Assembly: GCF_932526225.1 (NCBI RefSeq)
Contig: NC_064036.1
Location: 17,692,953 to 17,756,952, forward strand
Length of the DNA: 64,000 bases
Origin: Nematostella vectensis
Taxonomy: Eukaryota; Cnidaria; Anthozoa; Actiniaria; Edwardsiidae
Reading direction: 5' to 3'
Shown in pieces: positions 22,128 to 34,943 of this stretch. The translations under genes and the position numbers were made by a program. Numbering within the stretch: position 1 is the stretch's first letter; each line of letters opens with the position of its first letter. Below the pieces are notes generated by a model. That model worked only from the letters and a program-made list of their open reading frames with translations, was not told the DNA's origin and did no database searches.

Positions 22128-25100
22128 ATGACCACGAGAAGACGACATGGCTCTTCAAAAGGTATTAAGTACAATAATAATAACTTAATACATTTCGATA
22201 CATTCTCATTTGCACAAATAGCCTAGGCTTGTTTAGGCTTTATTGTTATAGTACTTAAGTATAAGTAAATTTTTCTTCTCAAGTTTTTCTCGATTTGTTT
22301 AGTAAGATCACAAATCTGTTTTGACATTCTACTGAATTGTTTTAGGGGATAATTTTAGAAAGGATTCGCCAGATATAACGCCAGAGAGTTTTGAAGAAAA
22401 CGAATTCAAACTTAATAGAAGAAAAGGGCCAAAACCAAAAACAAGAGGGATAGACCATTTGACCAAGAAAAGTAGTCGCAGGAATGATAAGAACAAATAC
22501 ACAACTCGAGATAATAGAGACACAAGGGTAAGTCTCTTAAAATTGCTTTACTCGAATCCAATTGTCTGAAAATAAATTATGCTAACTTAAATGTTCTAAA
22601 ACAGATAGCAAGGAGAGAACAAAAAGAGGGTAGTCAAGAAACTTCCTCCATGGTCAGCGAACACAGAATAACTGTATGTTTACCCAGGGGATTATACAGA
22701 CGGTGGATTGGGTGGATATGCTACCCCTTTTTGAGTAAAAAAAGGATAACATTATGTCTGTTTTAAACAAAATAAATTACTTCTTAAGTATGTCTGGATC
22801 ATTTTTCACACCCCTTTTATAAACTTTAAATCTGCTCGTGACACATGTAAACAATGTATGCCACCGTTAAAATTTATACTTTAAATTTATACTCAAACTT
22901 CCTCTCCCAAAAGAGAAACCTGGGCATCTACAATAAAAGCCGAATATCAGAAACCATCCACCGAGGTGAGTGCTTTTGTCTTACAGACTTACCAAAGTAC
23001 CAAATGTATAATGTAATGTACCCTCAGTGGTTAGGGGCAGGGCTATTAGATGGAGTAGGTCAGCATGAGCTATGCAGATAGGGGCGGGGACTTTACTTGC
23101 CAACATTATACACTTTTTCATACAATATTTGTAATGCAGCCACGCTCCCCTTCTTTGTAAATTCACATGATACTGACATAAATCAGGTCTTCTTCTGCAA
23201 TATGTACTGCTTTTGTACTCACAACTACTGTAGCTAACCACATCCCCCCACAACTAGACGAGCCCTTTTTATAATATGCTGCACTGCCAATTCTCATGCA
23301 CAATTGGCATCATTACTAGCACTGATTGACCAGCTGTTAATCCATATAATTGAACAAAGGTAATCACACAGAGAACAGGTACAGTACTGATGATTCTGTT
23401 TTTGATTTTTAGGTCAGCCGCAACATGTTAGGGTACGTAGTGTATCATAATATAAGTGACAGAGGCAAATTATGTGTGTTGTTATTCCATGTCTCTGTGG
23501 GTTATAGTTAAACAAGGTTTTTAAAAATGTGCTATTCATGTCAGACTATCCATGACATCAGAACCAGGACGGAGGATGACATAGCTAAAGTCCTTGATTG
23601 TTCTGAATTTCGGCTCAACCCGGTTCCGCCATCATTGGACCAACTTCTTCCTGATGTACATCATGATTCAAGCAGTGCTATATCAGCTACTCCAACTAGC
23701 AATCATATTAATTCCCCCAGGTAAAAATAAAATAAATTATATTTTTCACATATACACTATACATGGTCTGCCTTTGAGACAAATGTTTGCATCAATTTTC
23801 AATAAAAAAAAATGAAGAGATCATTTTTAAAAAACAACCTCATCCCAACCCGTCCTTTCTCCATATGCTACCTGCTAATGTGCACCCTCCCTTAGCAAAT
23901 CTTTCGAATGTTGCTGTCAGCAGTATAACAACTTTGTACAGGTGTAATGAGTTGAATAACAAACATTCTGTTACTTATTAGATCAAACATTCAATTACTC
24001 ATTAGATCAAATATCCTTTTACTCATTAGATCAAACATTCTATTTCTCTTTAGGAGTGTTCACAGCTCTTGTCACAGCACAATATCAGCTCTAAGGTATA
24101 GGTATCACTCTTTCTATTGTTCAGATAAATAGACTTGGTGTTATACTGTACCTCTCAGTTTGTGTATTATCTGAAGAATAGATGTGCACAGGTTGCACAC
24201 ACACCTCCTTAGCCAACAAAATGTAGGTCATTTCTTATTGGAGGATCATCAATTTCTATCCTTCCTCCATATGATACCAACAACTGTGCATATTTATTAT
24301 CGGCACCTGCCCGAGGCACTTTGTCTTGTACTACATTGAGTAATGTGCCCATTTAATTGTGCATTCCAACAGGAAGGAGGATAATTGGCTTGCCAAGTTT
24401 ATTAATTTTTATTTAGTTATTTGTTATTTGCAGTTCTAATGAATATCAACATCACAATAGCGATGTCTCCAGCAACAACCTGAAGTACAAGGTAAAGGAT
24501 TTACAGTGCTTTTGTAGTCAGTTAGCAATTCTCAAACATTTTCAGAAAATGCCATAACAGATCTTTAGATCTCACAGAGATTCATTATTTCACATCAAAC
24601 TCTCTTCCTAAAAAAATATTACTCTGACATTTTCTAGACTCCCCTTAAGGAAATATCGGAAAGCCTGCTGAGCAGTTTGCGTCCAAAAGAAACATTCCAT
24701 GGGAGTGGTAGGCATTATCTTTTTGCAATAAGCTAGTTCCAGTTTATATAGTTATTTAGCCATTAGCATAGAATAGTAATAAATTTAAAATATAATAATA
24801 AATACTGATGACGATGATTTATTTGTTTTAGACTACTTTTCTGGGGTCAGGGAAGAATTGAGAAAACTACATAGACAGAGGTTTGTTAATTTTTAATTTT
24901 GACGGCATGTCTATTTATTATGATTAACATGTTTTAACTTGTGTTTGTAGCCTGGCTAGCAGAGAGCAAAATTTGACAAATCTAAAGGGATTGAATGATG
25001 TTACAGGGCATACAGCAAAGAGAAAGCACATAATAGATCAAGGTGAGGATATAACTAAGGTATAAGAAAATTGGTTGTGTGAGGGGCCATCATGATTTAG

Positions 25101-26427
25101 GGGAGCCCAGTACAATGCTGCTGGGGAATGCTGGTGATTTTGAAAGCTAAGGAATGCTTTCACAAATTTAATTATATTAAAAGTTACTCAAATCCCTTCC
25201 TATCACCGCCACTAAATGAGTAAAAGCTACTGTAAGAATGGCATTGGTGAGTGAAAAATACTAATACAAACTTGTTTATCATAGAGAACCGACCACTATC
25301 AATCAAACGTCAGCGTAAAGAAGCAGAAACAAGTACTGTGCAAACCACAGCTGATGAGGTTCTAAAAGCACTTAAAAGTGTAGAAACTCATACTGCAAAT
25401 GTATCAATGCCTGAACAACCTGCAAGCTTTTCACAAATCAGTGACCCACATCTAGTAAGTGGAGCAAAACCACCAAAAGGAAAAATAGTAATTTGGTTAG
25501 AAAGTAAAAGTTCTGATGAACCATAAGACTCAGTGATCAATAATGTGAAGCGAAGTGAAATAATGGAAAATAATAAGCAATGATGTGAAGCAAAATGAAA
25601 TAATGAGAAACAATAAGCAGTAATATGAAACAAAGTTTAATAAAGAGAAATAATAAGCAATAACGTGAAGCAAGGGTTTAAAAAAGGGGGGGATCATTCA
25701 TTGTTCTTCCATGGATTTATATATATTTCTTATTATTTTAAGCTAAATTTCCCCTAATACGCCCCTTCTGTCTTACAGACTTACCAAAGTACCAAAGTAC
25801 CAAATGTATAATGTAATGTACCCTCAGTGGTTAGGGGCAGGGCTTTTAGAGGGAGGAGGTCAGCATGAGCTATGCAGATAGGGGCGGGGGACTTTACTTG
25901 CCAACATTATACACTTTTTCATACAATAATGTGAAGCAAGGGTTTTAAAAAGGGGGGAATCATTCATTTTTCTTCCATGGATTTATATACTATTTCTTTT
26001 TATTTTAAGCGAAATTTTCCCTAATACCCCCTTTCACATTATCCGTGATAATGTGAAGCAATGTGAAAAAATATAAAAATAAACATATTACATCTCTAGT
26101 CCTTTACTTATTTTATAATCTCTGCAGCTGAATCCCCCTACTGCGGCACCTTGTGAAGTGAAAAAGATGGTCTTATCAAGTGATTGGGAGAAGCTAAGGG
26201 CGTGCGATAATAGGGTGATGTACGACCATGTGGATGCACCCATAGGCACAGCATCTTACGACATACTGGATTTCTTGGATAACAATGTCATTCCCTGTAA
26301 AGACACTAAAACAAAATACCAAGAGCAAGATGCAATATCTTGGGAACCGCCAGCTGTCTCCCCTCCTAAAAAAACATGGTTACAATCACCAAGTCCACCA
26401 AAGTTCTACCGAAGAAAACTTTACTAA
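22128..26427 (+). CDS. Unrecognised basic, Ser/Lys-rich protein (12 exons)
   Basis: Proposed exons: 22128-22161, 22346-22527, 22605-22673, 23413-23436 (weak), 23545-23720, 24054-24095, 24434-24491, 24638-24711, 24833-24880, 24951-25042, 25285-25454, 26128-26427; about 422 aa. All phases close. The N-terminus is very basic (RRRHGSS, then KGPKPKTRG and KKSSRR). A mid segment reads TIHDIRTRTEDDIAKVLDCS, then a Ser/His-rich part, KRKHIIDQENRPLSIKRQRK as a likely nuclear signal, and a C-terminal domain with SYDILDFLDNN and a Pro-rich end KFYRRKLY. I do not recognise the family; nuclear location is inferred from the basic clusters. The 24711 boundary requires a GC donor (AG|GCATTA), because the nearby GT donor at 24708 leads to a stop in the next exon. 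The gene is convergent with B4GAT1. Confidence 0.7.
22978..23170. repeat. Intronic dispersed repeat, copy 3
   Basis: 22978-23105 (ACTTACCAAAGTACCAAATG..) is repeated in the same orientation at 25776-25925. The adjacent 23090-23168 is the inverted counterpart of 18457-18536. It lies in an intron of the unknown gene. The repeat includes a TTGCCAACATTATACACTTT word in all three places. Confidence 0.75.
25776..25930. repeat. Intronic dispersed repeat, copy 4
   Basis: Direct copy of 22978-23105, ending at CATACAATA. It is flanked on both sides by near-identical AATGTGAAGCAAGGGTTT / AAAAAGGGGGG blocks (25660-25695 and 25928-25962). The repeat therefore seems to have inserted into, and duplicated, a short flanking segment, or two units of a larger tandem repeat are present. 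Confidence 0.7.
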
Positions 26428-26590
26428 TTCCCTGTCGTGTGTGACAGCAGTATTATACGTGTTACTATAAGTGTTATCAAGACTTGTCCGTAACTTTATC
26501 TAAAGTACATTAATGTTGTATATAATGTAATATATGTACAATATAACTCAATACTATATGAAATCCAAAATTTAATATATCTCTTGAAAA

Positions 26591-26596
26591 AATAAA
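26591..26596 (+). terminator. Poly(A) signal of the unknown plus-strand gene
   Basis: AATAAA about 165 bases after the TAA stop. It lies 63 bp from the stop codon of the convergent B4GAT1 gene, so the two 3'UTRs probably overlap; the minus-strand ATTAAA near 26570 could serve B4GAT1. Confidence 0.5.
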
Positions 26597-26658
26597 ATAC
26601 TGTCTGAAGTTACAAAAAATATACAAGAGGTACCACAAAAAGGGGTAATCTTTTACTT

Positions 26659-29600
26659 TTAACAACTGTTTTTTGAGTCAGGATACTTAGATTTCAATTC
26701 CTTTTTAAATTTTCTAAAAAGCTCTCTATTTTTGTTGTTTTCTGCATCTTTCTTCTTATGGAATCTTTGCTTGAATCCATGATGAACCAGAAATGCGTTA
26801 TCCAAGACAGCAAAGCTAAACCCTGCTACATGGGTCTCACACACTTGACTGATACGGTTGAAGCCATACTGGAAAATAAAAAATACAAGATTTCTGGCAT
26901 TGGATGATGGGTGGCAGCACAAAATAGGCAACAAGCATTTTGGCAGCTATACCAAACAAAGAGCTTGCGGCATACTGTTAAGGCAATCCTTTCATGTGGT
27001 CATATGATCATTTCAAGCGTTCAAACAATCCTTTATTATGGTAAAAAAAATCCTTAACTGTGGTCAAACAATCCTTGCCTAATAGTCAAACAATCCTTTA
27101 CTATGGTCAAACAATCCTTTTCTATGGTCAAACAATCCTTTTCTATGGTCAAAAATTCCTTTACTGTGGTAAAACAATCCTTTGCTATAGTCAAATAATT
27201 ATTTCCTAAAGTCAAACAATCCTTTCCTGTGCTCAAACGATTCTTTCCTATAGTCAAACAATCCTTTCCTGTGGTCAAACAATCCCTTACCATGGTCAAA
27301 TAATCCTTTCCTAAAGTCAAACAATTTTTACTTGTGGTGTTTTGTCTATATTTTCCTCTCTCTGTTGATATTTTAAGGGGCTTTTCTAAACAGAACACAA
27401 GTAAAACTGCAATTTGCAGTGTATCATTGAAATATATATATTCCTTCTAATTTGGTTTGATCAGGTTTTTAGTTATAGGTGATGTGGTACAATAATGCAT
27501 TGCTTATTATACTTTAAGAAATAATGAGTAAGAAATAGTGTTAAAAGTACTGCACCTGTTTAAATCGTCCATCGTATAGTGGGACACTATTTAATGAGAT
27601 GTAGAATGGCTCCCAAGGATCAGTCCAACTCCTTGTAAATGACACATGTAAGCCACTAGAAGATCTTGATCTACACAACCATTGTTACAAACATTAAATG
27701 AAATGGGTCAGCATCATATTGTAGTTTTGTAATATACTGTAACTGTACTGTAACACTGGCTTGTCAAATAAGCTCCATGGGCCTTTTTGTCTCAAAGAGG
27801 GGGGAGGGCTTCTTTCTCTTTTTTGTCTCAAAGAAGGGGGTCTTATTTCTCTTTTTGTCTCAAAGAAGGTGGCTGCTTTCTTTTTTTAGCTCAAAGAGTG
27901 AGGCTTTCATTTTTGGTCATAAAGAGGGGGGCTTCTTTCTCATTTTGTCTCTATGAGGGGTTTTCTTTTTTGTCTCTAAGAGAGGGGGAGGGGGGCTATT
28001 GGAGAAGAGAGAGGGGCCTTATTATCTCTTGACACAATGTACAGTATTTTAGCCCCTAACAATGCTATAATATCACTGTATATACAATGACATTTTGTGT
28101 CCTTTTTTCATTTGAACCAATTAAGCAAATATTACTTGTAAACATGTTACATTATATTTTTATGGACTTTTATGGCTTATTTTAAACTTTTGGCTCTAAA
28201 CGAGGCAGGGCTTATTGGATATGAGGTGCTTGATAGAGTGTTTACAGTGGACAGACACAAAACAGCATTAGTTGAAAATCTGAGGCCTGGCATAATACCA
28301 ATACTCAAGATGAGCATGGGATAATAGAAAACCAAGGCAGCTATATTCAAATAGCTCCTGAGAATTCCTAACCTGAAAACACCATACAGTGAAGAAAGCA
28401 CGAAAACTTGTGTACCTTTTCCATTTGTCATAGTTTGTAGGACTTTGACATTTCCTGCAGGCCTGGTAGTAAAATGGTAAAACTTTGCCATTCTCCCACA
28501 TTTTTATCAATTCCATCTTGTTGGTGTTAGGAGGCAGATTTTCTTGGCTTTCAAATGCAGGGACAACATACACTTGCTTCACTAGAAAGAAAAAATTAAC
28601 AAACACACCTATTAAAATTCTAACCTATCGGAGTTTTCCAAATGAAAGCATACCTGTCATTGAGAAGAGATTGTTCTCCCTGGAAAAGTTGAGAAAATCC
28701 TTGTATAAGTTCCCATTGCACATCATATCAATGTCCACCACAAAAACAAATTTTGCTTTGGAGTGTTCTCTGCCAACATTGCGTAAAACATTACTGGGGT
28801 ACGGGACCTGAAATGAATAAAAATAATAGAATGTAGGTAATGGATACACCGAATCACCTTATGAACACTCACATGACACACATGTGTTTTCTATCAGGTG
28901 TGCCTGCTTAGACATTCAGTGACAGACTTTTTAAAAACAGCTTACCTCTAATCTTTATCACATATTCCTTTTTTGGTTGTCCAGATAACACAGTTTACCT
29001 CTTTACTTAAGCCTGGTTCACACAGCGCCATAATCTTAATCATAGCCATAAAGAGCCTCACATGTGAACCACTCTGTCATAGTGATAGTCACAATCATTA
29101 GCAAGATCATAAGAGATGGAAAATTTCCAATGATTATGACTTTGACGCTTTATGCAAACGACACTTGTAAATTGCACACTCTGATTGGTTAAGGTCCATG
29201 TGTTATCAGGGGACACACAAGTGTTGGCATCAGTATGTGCACACGCTCCCCCAAAATAGATTGTAAAGTAAGAAAACATTTTACTGTAATTGTTGTATAA
29301 AACAAATAGATGTCATTGTTTTGTGCAGCTGTTCTCCCATAGATGCACAGAAGGCATCACACTGTGATGTGAACAACAGCCACACAACTAGACTACATCT
29401 TGTTGCATACGTTTTTGTTCCTGACACGCTTTGACATCATCTGTGCATCTATATTAGATGACAGACATACACAAAAATGAGATCTATTTGTTATAGCGGA
29501 GCCAGCGCGGGTGTAGGCCGCGCGCGGAACTCCATAGGTATAGAAATATGATATAACTATGCGCATGCTTTTGTGGTCATTGTGCGGGTACCCTGTGGTG

Positions 29601-32600
29601 TCACTCGCCAGTCAGTCAGCTGCGCAACCCCCAGGCCTCACTCGGCCCCGAAATGACGTCTAAATAAGCACGTAGCAAGAGAAAAAGTTCTTGTCATGCG
29701 ATGATTATTTCTTTTTGCCTCAAATTTTGTGACTTCAGTATAAAGTCAACTAGAGGAGATCTACTAACATTCATTCACGCCAAGATTTATGTAAGGATAT
29801 GTCTGGTTTTAGCTAGTAAATTTAAGTAAGTAACAGTTCACATTAAAAAGCAACCACAACCACAAGAAAGCGACAAATACAATGCAAGGTGATTTTCAGA
29901 CGACGATTTGTATTGTCTATTTAGGATATGACAGTTATTGGGCTTTTTGTTGTCCTTTTTGTTTGCTTTGAGAATGCGAGTACTTCACTTAGTAATCAAA
30001 TTATTTGAGCATAACACCTTTTGTTTTGACATTTTTCGTTCTGAATTGATTGTGTTGAAATATCTTGATTGTGTTGAAATATTTCATAAAGGCTAACCAA
30101 TATCGTGTTGCATTTGTCATATACTGCTAAAGAAGACCATTCTTGTCTTTATATCCTGTGCTCTTAGTCCTAAGAAGATACATATCCTTAGAAGATACAG
30201 CAACTTTTTCAACTTACCGAGGATAAAAAAATTCAACCCCTATTGCCAATATGTATTGCTGTTATTGTCTGCTTCTTGCATCTCATGTGTTTATTTTTTT
30301 TTTCAAATAGTTGTGGAAATTAGTCAGATTATAAATGTCTTGAAGAGAAGATTGTTTTTAAAGAAATTTCAATCTTTTAAGAACCAGGGACTACCTGAGG
30401 GCCAAGATGAATGCTAAAGACTGGAAGACATGAGAATTGAAAATCTAGTCTTGAAAGATAACAGTAGGGAGTTTTTATTCACTAGTCATTTGATACCCCC
30501 ACACACATGGTCCCAGGAAAGGGTGGGGGATTAGACTTTAATAAATGCATGTTACCAAGATAAGAGTCAAAAACAGTCAATACCACCACCCCTCTTGATA
30601 TATTCTGGTTAAAAAGTAATCTAAAACCCCACCTTAACCCCTGACTTCCCCAGGACCATAAGGGATTGGGCTCAAATGACTAGGGCATTACTATGTGATT
30701 CAGCAGTACACACTCAATAGGTTTTTTTTAGAACAAGATACTTATATTATATAAAACTAAAAACAAACTTTTGCTTTTTCAATAATAAATCTGTAAAGAA
30801 AACAGTTTTCTATCAACCTAAAGATAATGGGAAAGGGGATATTTTAGGAAAGTACTGAATATAATTATCACATTATTTTTATTATATTTTCTTTTAAAAC
30901 ATTTTAAGAAGAGTCATATTTCTCCCTTTTCCTTCTCCCTATTGATATTTTTATGCAATTGATGCTCTTTGCTATTTCCCCTCTACACCAAAAATAAATT
31001 AATGAACAGATTTGATTTTTAAATTAGAAATTCTTATTTAGTAATTTCACTTTATATCTTCTTTTAGGGATATATCCTTTCCAAGTCTCTTTCCCATTAC
31101 ATTTATTTTAGAGGTTTATATTTATTTCATTGGAATGGTTGGATCCAGAGTTTCTAAAAACACCAAAATATAATGCATTACTGGATGTATATTTGTAGAT
31201 ATTAATTCCCTGGGGATGGAAAATCACCACTTAAAATGGTTAATTAAAACTTCAGTATTGCATCTTATCTAAAATTGTGTCTGACACTATATTCTATCTT
31301 TGAAATTCTGTTTCATCCATTACTTGTTCTTCGCAAGGACAAAGCTTGTCTGAATGTAGCTTTACAAATTTTTTTTACATTATGGAATTTTTATTAAGGG
31401 GAAGGGTTTTTAGGGCAAGATACTTAAACTTTATAACACTAGCAACAACCTTGTTCTTTTTCAATAATAGAATTCTATTCACATAGCTTGGATAGCATAG
31501 ACATGGCCTCTTTAGAGGCCTGTGGTAGTGAAAGAGTTAACATAATGGGAAAGGGGAAATGTCAAGAAATGCTCAATCAAATTATTTTCATTACTGTTAT
31601 ATTTTTTTCACCAAACCTTTTCAGTTGAGTCAATTTCCCTTATATCTCATCTTCCTTCGACTATTTTTTGGTCAATTGATGTTCTTTGCTTCCTCTCTAC
31701 CCCAAACATAGATCAATGTATTTTATTGCATTCATTTTGGAGTAGGCCACCAACAACAAGGCCACTATTTGGTAAAGGGTGGGTGCACCAATATGTAATG
31801 GGCTTATACGCGGAACAAAGTGATTTTCTTGAATATCTCGCGAAGTATACATGGTTTAGCAATAAATCTTGGTATAGTGGTAGATCTTTGTAACTTACAA
31901 CAGTTGGAATTGTTATTGCCATGGAAACACGCCCAATTGCATAAATTTGAATTTTAATTAGCCAGAATCATTCAAGTAAAAATGGGGAACATTTAGGCAA
32001 AAAACAATTTAGAAATCTTAAGCCATACATTTGTTTATTGGCTTAACACATGTATGAAATAGCCTTTGCACCTGGTCCAGCTATTAATTTTAGCGAGATA
32101 TAGATTTTTATGTTACCACGGTAACCGTTGTCATGGTAACGGGGTCAATGGACCAGATGCAAAGGTTATTTATTATGGGGCTTTTGACTATGAATAAATA
32201 TATGCATGAGTTTTCCCCATTTTCCCCAAGTTTTTAGCTAATTAATATGCAAATTTATGCACATTCGCTGCTTTTATGGCAACAGACTGTGCAGATCATG
32301 TTTTTCTCCTATGGTTATTCACCATGCCAAATTTGGTTGTTGTAGTTTATCGCAGTCTTGTATTTTTGAAAAATACTTAGATATCCACGTATAAGCCCAT
32401 AAGCCTAGAATTTACAATCAGACTCTTGACAACTTTGACAGCCATATTCACACCAGGAATTGTGTTTGTTAACTTTGATGTACTGCATAATTGAAATTAT
32501 TGAATAGGGCCTGGATCCATTTGGTTGGTACAATAAATAAACCTCAGTAAAGAGCAGGAATCCACATCCCACAAAATACCTCGATCAGTCAACACAAAAG

Positions 32601-34194
32601 GTGTTCAATGCTGGCTCAGCTTCTAGGCAGTGCCTAAATCTATATATTTTGCAGTCGTAAAATCATCTTTGATTCACTGGGGTTGCTCCCTCTGTTGTTT
32701 GTCAGATCACAAACTTACAGTGCCTCCCCACCATAGTTTGTACTGTTTGCAAGATCATACACTTAACTCCCCTCCCCATAGTTTGCTTGCCAGATCATAG
32801 TCACACAGTACACTAGCCCTCCCCCCCACACCCCCCAGATCATACACTTACCTCCCACCCCCATAGTTTGCACTGCTTGCCAGATCATAGTCACACAGTA
32901 CACTAACCCCCCCCAGATTAACACTTACCTCCCCACCACAGCCCCATAGTTTGCACTGCTTGTCAGATTATAGTCACACAGTACACTAACCCCCCCCCCC
33001 CCCCGTCACTCCAAAGTCCCCTCCCCCATAGTTTGCAGTACTTGCTAGATTATTGTCACACAGTACACTAACCCCCTCACCCCTCTCACTTCCCAGATCA
33101 TACACTTACTGTACCTCCCATCCCCATACATAGCACCGCTTGCCAGACCATAGCCACACAGTACACTAACCCACACACTCCCCAGATCACACGCTTACCT
33201 CCCCACCATAGTTTGCACTGTTTGCCAGGCCGGTTTGAAGAGTGACCATAAATTCCTCACATGTCAGAGGTAGCTCTGCCCTTGCGAGGCGCACATAGTT
33301 ACTAAGTCTGTTATCAAGTGCTGGGTGGGACAAGGGGTAGACCACATGGAATGTTACTCTTTGCTGAACATCTTTGTTGCACAGATGTAGGCCTATCATG
33401 GACTTGTATGCAGATACTATGTGTAGTCCTGGTACCACAACAGCTATAGGAGATGAATTATAATAAATATACCAATGCTATGTGTTGCTAGCACAACAGC
33501 TATGGGGGGGGGGGGGTGAATAAAAAAAGCACCTCAGTGGAGAAAAATTCTTACCAACAGAAATTGGTCCTTGCCAGTGTTCTACAATATCCAACAAATA
33601 GTGCAAATGGTTGACTGTGCAATGAGTCACAAGAACTACATCGTCTTCTCGGTGGAATGCTGTGTCTGTCCCTGAGATAAAGTTTGGCTGTATTTTGTAC
33701 TCGGCATGCGAGTCTATATCTAGATAGCTGAAGTACATCTTGGTGTTGGCAAAAAGCGGCAGTCCCTGCAAGGATAATAAGGATTTAAAATATGGTCTAT
33801 TAACAATCACTTTTTCATGCAAGTGAACTTACACACCAAGGAAATTTCAAAATCTAACACCCACACGACCAGTGCAAATAAAAAGTAAGGAAGTAATTAA
33901 ACGTTATCCTTTGTAAGTATCCTTTGATTGGGAAATATTTTATAAAAGGTTTGTATCAGATAAGAGTGAGTTGAAATGTTTTTCATGTCTTCAAGAAGAA
34001 CTCCCCTTAAGTTTCTTTCAGATTTGCTGAGAGGACCAATTGTTGTGAGCTCTGGTCACTACCTTTGACTCGTTTCCACTAAGTACGCTGTGATTCTTGT
34101 CCGAAACACTTGAAACCAAGAAGAAATTGACGAAAGCCAACCCCACGCCGACCACAGCCAGCGCAAAGATCGCGCTTTTCAGTGTGATCTCCAT
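26659..34194 (-). CDS. B4GAT1: Beta-1,4-glucuronyltransferase 1 homologue (7 exons)
   Basis: Exons (minus): 34194-34063, 33765-33555, 33443-33199, 28807-28654, 28581-28416, 27655-27556, 26868-26659; phases 0,1,0,1,2,0; about 405 aa, close to the vertebrate length. Residues 1-30 are a type II signal-anchor ([20 protein letters not shown]), then a short stem. The GT49 domain has [10 protein letters not shown], the metal-binding DxD as [25 protein letters not shown], the TDPWEPFY motif, YGFNRISQ and FLVHHGFK, in the family order. In vertebrates this Golgi enzyme adds glucuronic acid to xylose on alpha-dystroglycan and primes LARGE for matriglycan synthesis; the same role is inferred here. The start is the only upstream ATG and gives the anchor. 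Intron 3 (4.4 kb) holds two MITEs and a tandem array made from the exon 3 end. It is divergent from the EPS8-like gene. Confidence 0.93.
27000..27330. repeat. Tandem repeat, about 20-bp units, B4GAT1 intron 6
   Basis: About 15 imperfect copies of TCAAACAATCCTTTCCTATGG. The 114-aa minus-strand frame over it is a by-product of the repeat (DCLTIGK-like units) and not a protein. Confidence 0.9.
27785..28020. repeat. Polypurine/polypyrimidine tandem repeat, B4GAT1 intron 5
   Basis: About seven degenerate copies of GTCTCAAAGAGGGGGGCTTC followed by TTTCTCTTTTT. Strand-asymmetric G/T-rich sequence with no coding value. Confidence 0.8.
28850..30470. other. B4GAT1 intron 3, distal half
   Basis: No exon. 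A GGTTCACACAGCGCC word near 29016 looks like a transposon end, and a GC-rich segment at 29500-29650 (GCCGCGCGCGG) stands out from the AT-rich surroundings, but no inverted partner was found for either. Confidence 0.35.
30478..30687. mobile_element. PIF/Harbinger-type MITE, 210 bp
   Basis: Short member of the family at 2456-2849. The ends are CACTAGTCATTTGATACCCC and CTCAAATGACTAGGGCA, with TTA on both sides (30475-30477, 30688-30690). It lies in B4GAT1 intron 3. Confidence 0.75.
31799..32399. mobile_element. MITE with TAA target duplication, 601 bp
   Basis: The ends TGGGCTTATACGCGGA and TCCACGTATAAGCCCA are inverted repeats with one mismatch, flanked by TAA on both sides (31796-31798, 32400-32402). 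The interior repeats the phrase GACCAGRTGCAAAGG inverted (near 32070 and 32150) and includes near-palindromic TTACCATGGTAAC-like sequence. PIF/Harbinger-type by its TWA duplication (inference). Confidence 0.7.
32690..33198 (-). repeat. Tandem copies of B4GAT1 exon 3 end plus donor
   Basis: About six decayed units of roughly 80 bp. Read on the minus strand, each holds a copy of the exon's last 30 bases (CAGTGCAAACTATGGTGGGGAG-like), then in two units an intact GTAAGTGT donor (plus-strand CACTTACCTCC near 32848 and 32928), then TAGTGTACTGTGTGACTATG. The array starts directly at the authentic donor (33198). C-runs of variable length separate the units. Confidence 0.85.
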
Positions 34195-34943
34195 TTCATT
34201 AGTTACTTTGATGCCATCGGTAATAATTAAATATTACAATCACGTTGAACGCATTTTCAGGGATAAAAAGAGAGATTTTTTAGAACAGGAAATATTCAGC
34301 CTTGTCCAACATTTTAAAATACAAGCACTAAATAGGATTTCCGCTGACCACTATATCGCAGTCATTTGTAAACAACATATTTAGCTTAACATTTTGAATA
34401 GATAAATAGAAAATATTCTTAAACCCGTAGGTGCAAAGGCTAAAATAAAGTGTCTTCGATCAGATCTCTATGCAGGCTCATTATTTTTTATAGTTATCAT
34501 CAATTATAATTTCGCGCCAACTTTTGAATTCTCGTGCCCATGTCCCCGAGTGGCTATGATCACGTGACAGGTGTTTGTTATTGCGCTCGTGGGGTCGTGC
34601 CTCGAACATTTCATCCAGAACCGACCATATCAAGATAATTCAAACCAGTACCAGTAAAACGCACGGTTATCCAAGAAAATTCATCGCTTCTCTGTGCCGT
34701 GGGTTATCAAAGCGCTTAGTCACCGTTTTTACAGAGAGAAGTTTTGTAAAGTGTTCACAATTATTCATTACCCTGACGGAAACTAAATGTTTGTATCGGT
34801 CTAAGTGATTCTGAGCAGCTCATCATTAACTTAGCTCTTCATTCTACGAAATTCTATCGAACTTGGTGTGGAATTTCTTAACTTTATCATTTTCTTGAGA
34901 GCTCTGGGTGCTTGGATAAAAAGGCACATTCGCACCGCTACGA
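34195..34943. promoter_or_regulatory. Divergent promoter of B4GAT1 and EPS8-like genes
   Basis: The region lies between the B4GAT1 start (34194) and the probable first EPS8 non-coding exon. TTCGCGCCAA at 34511-34520 resembles an E2F site, and TCACGTGA at 34560-34567 is a perfect E-box palindrome (USF/MITF-TFE type). GC content is higher than in the flanks. The site calls rest on sequence matches only. Confidence 0.45.

Noticed and set aside
27054-27398. 114-aa minus frame with DCLTIGK repeats
   Set aside because: It is a translation of the 20-bp tandem repeat in the B4GAT1 intron, with no splice link to the gene.
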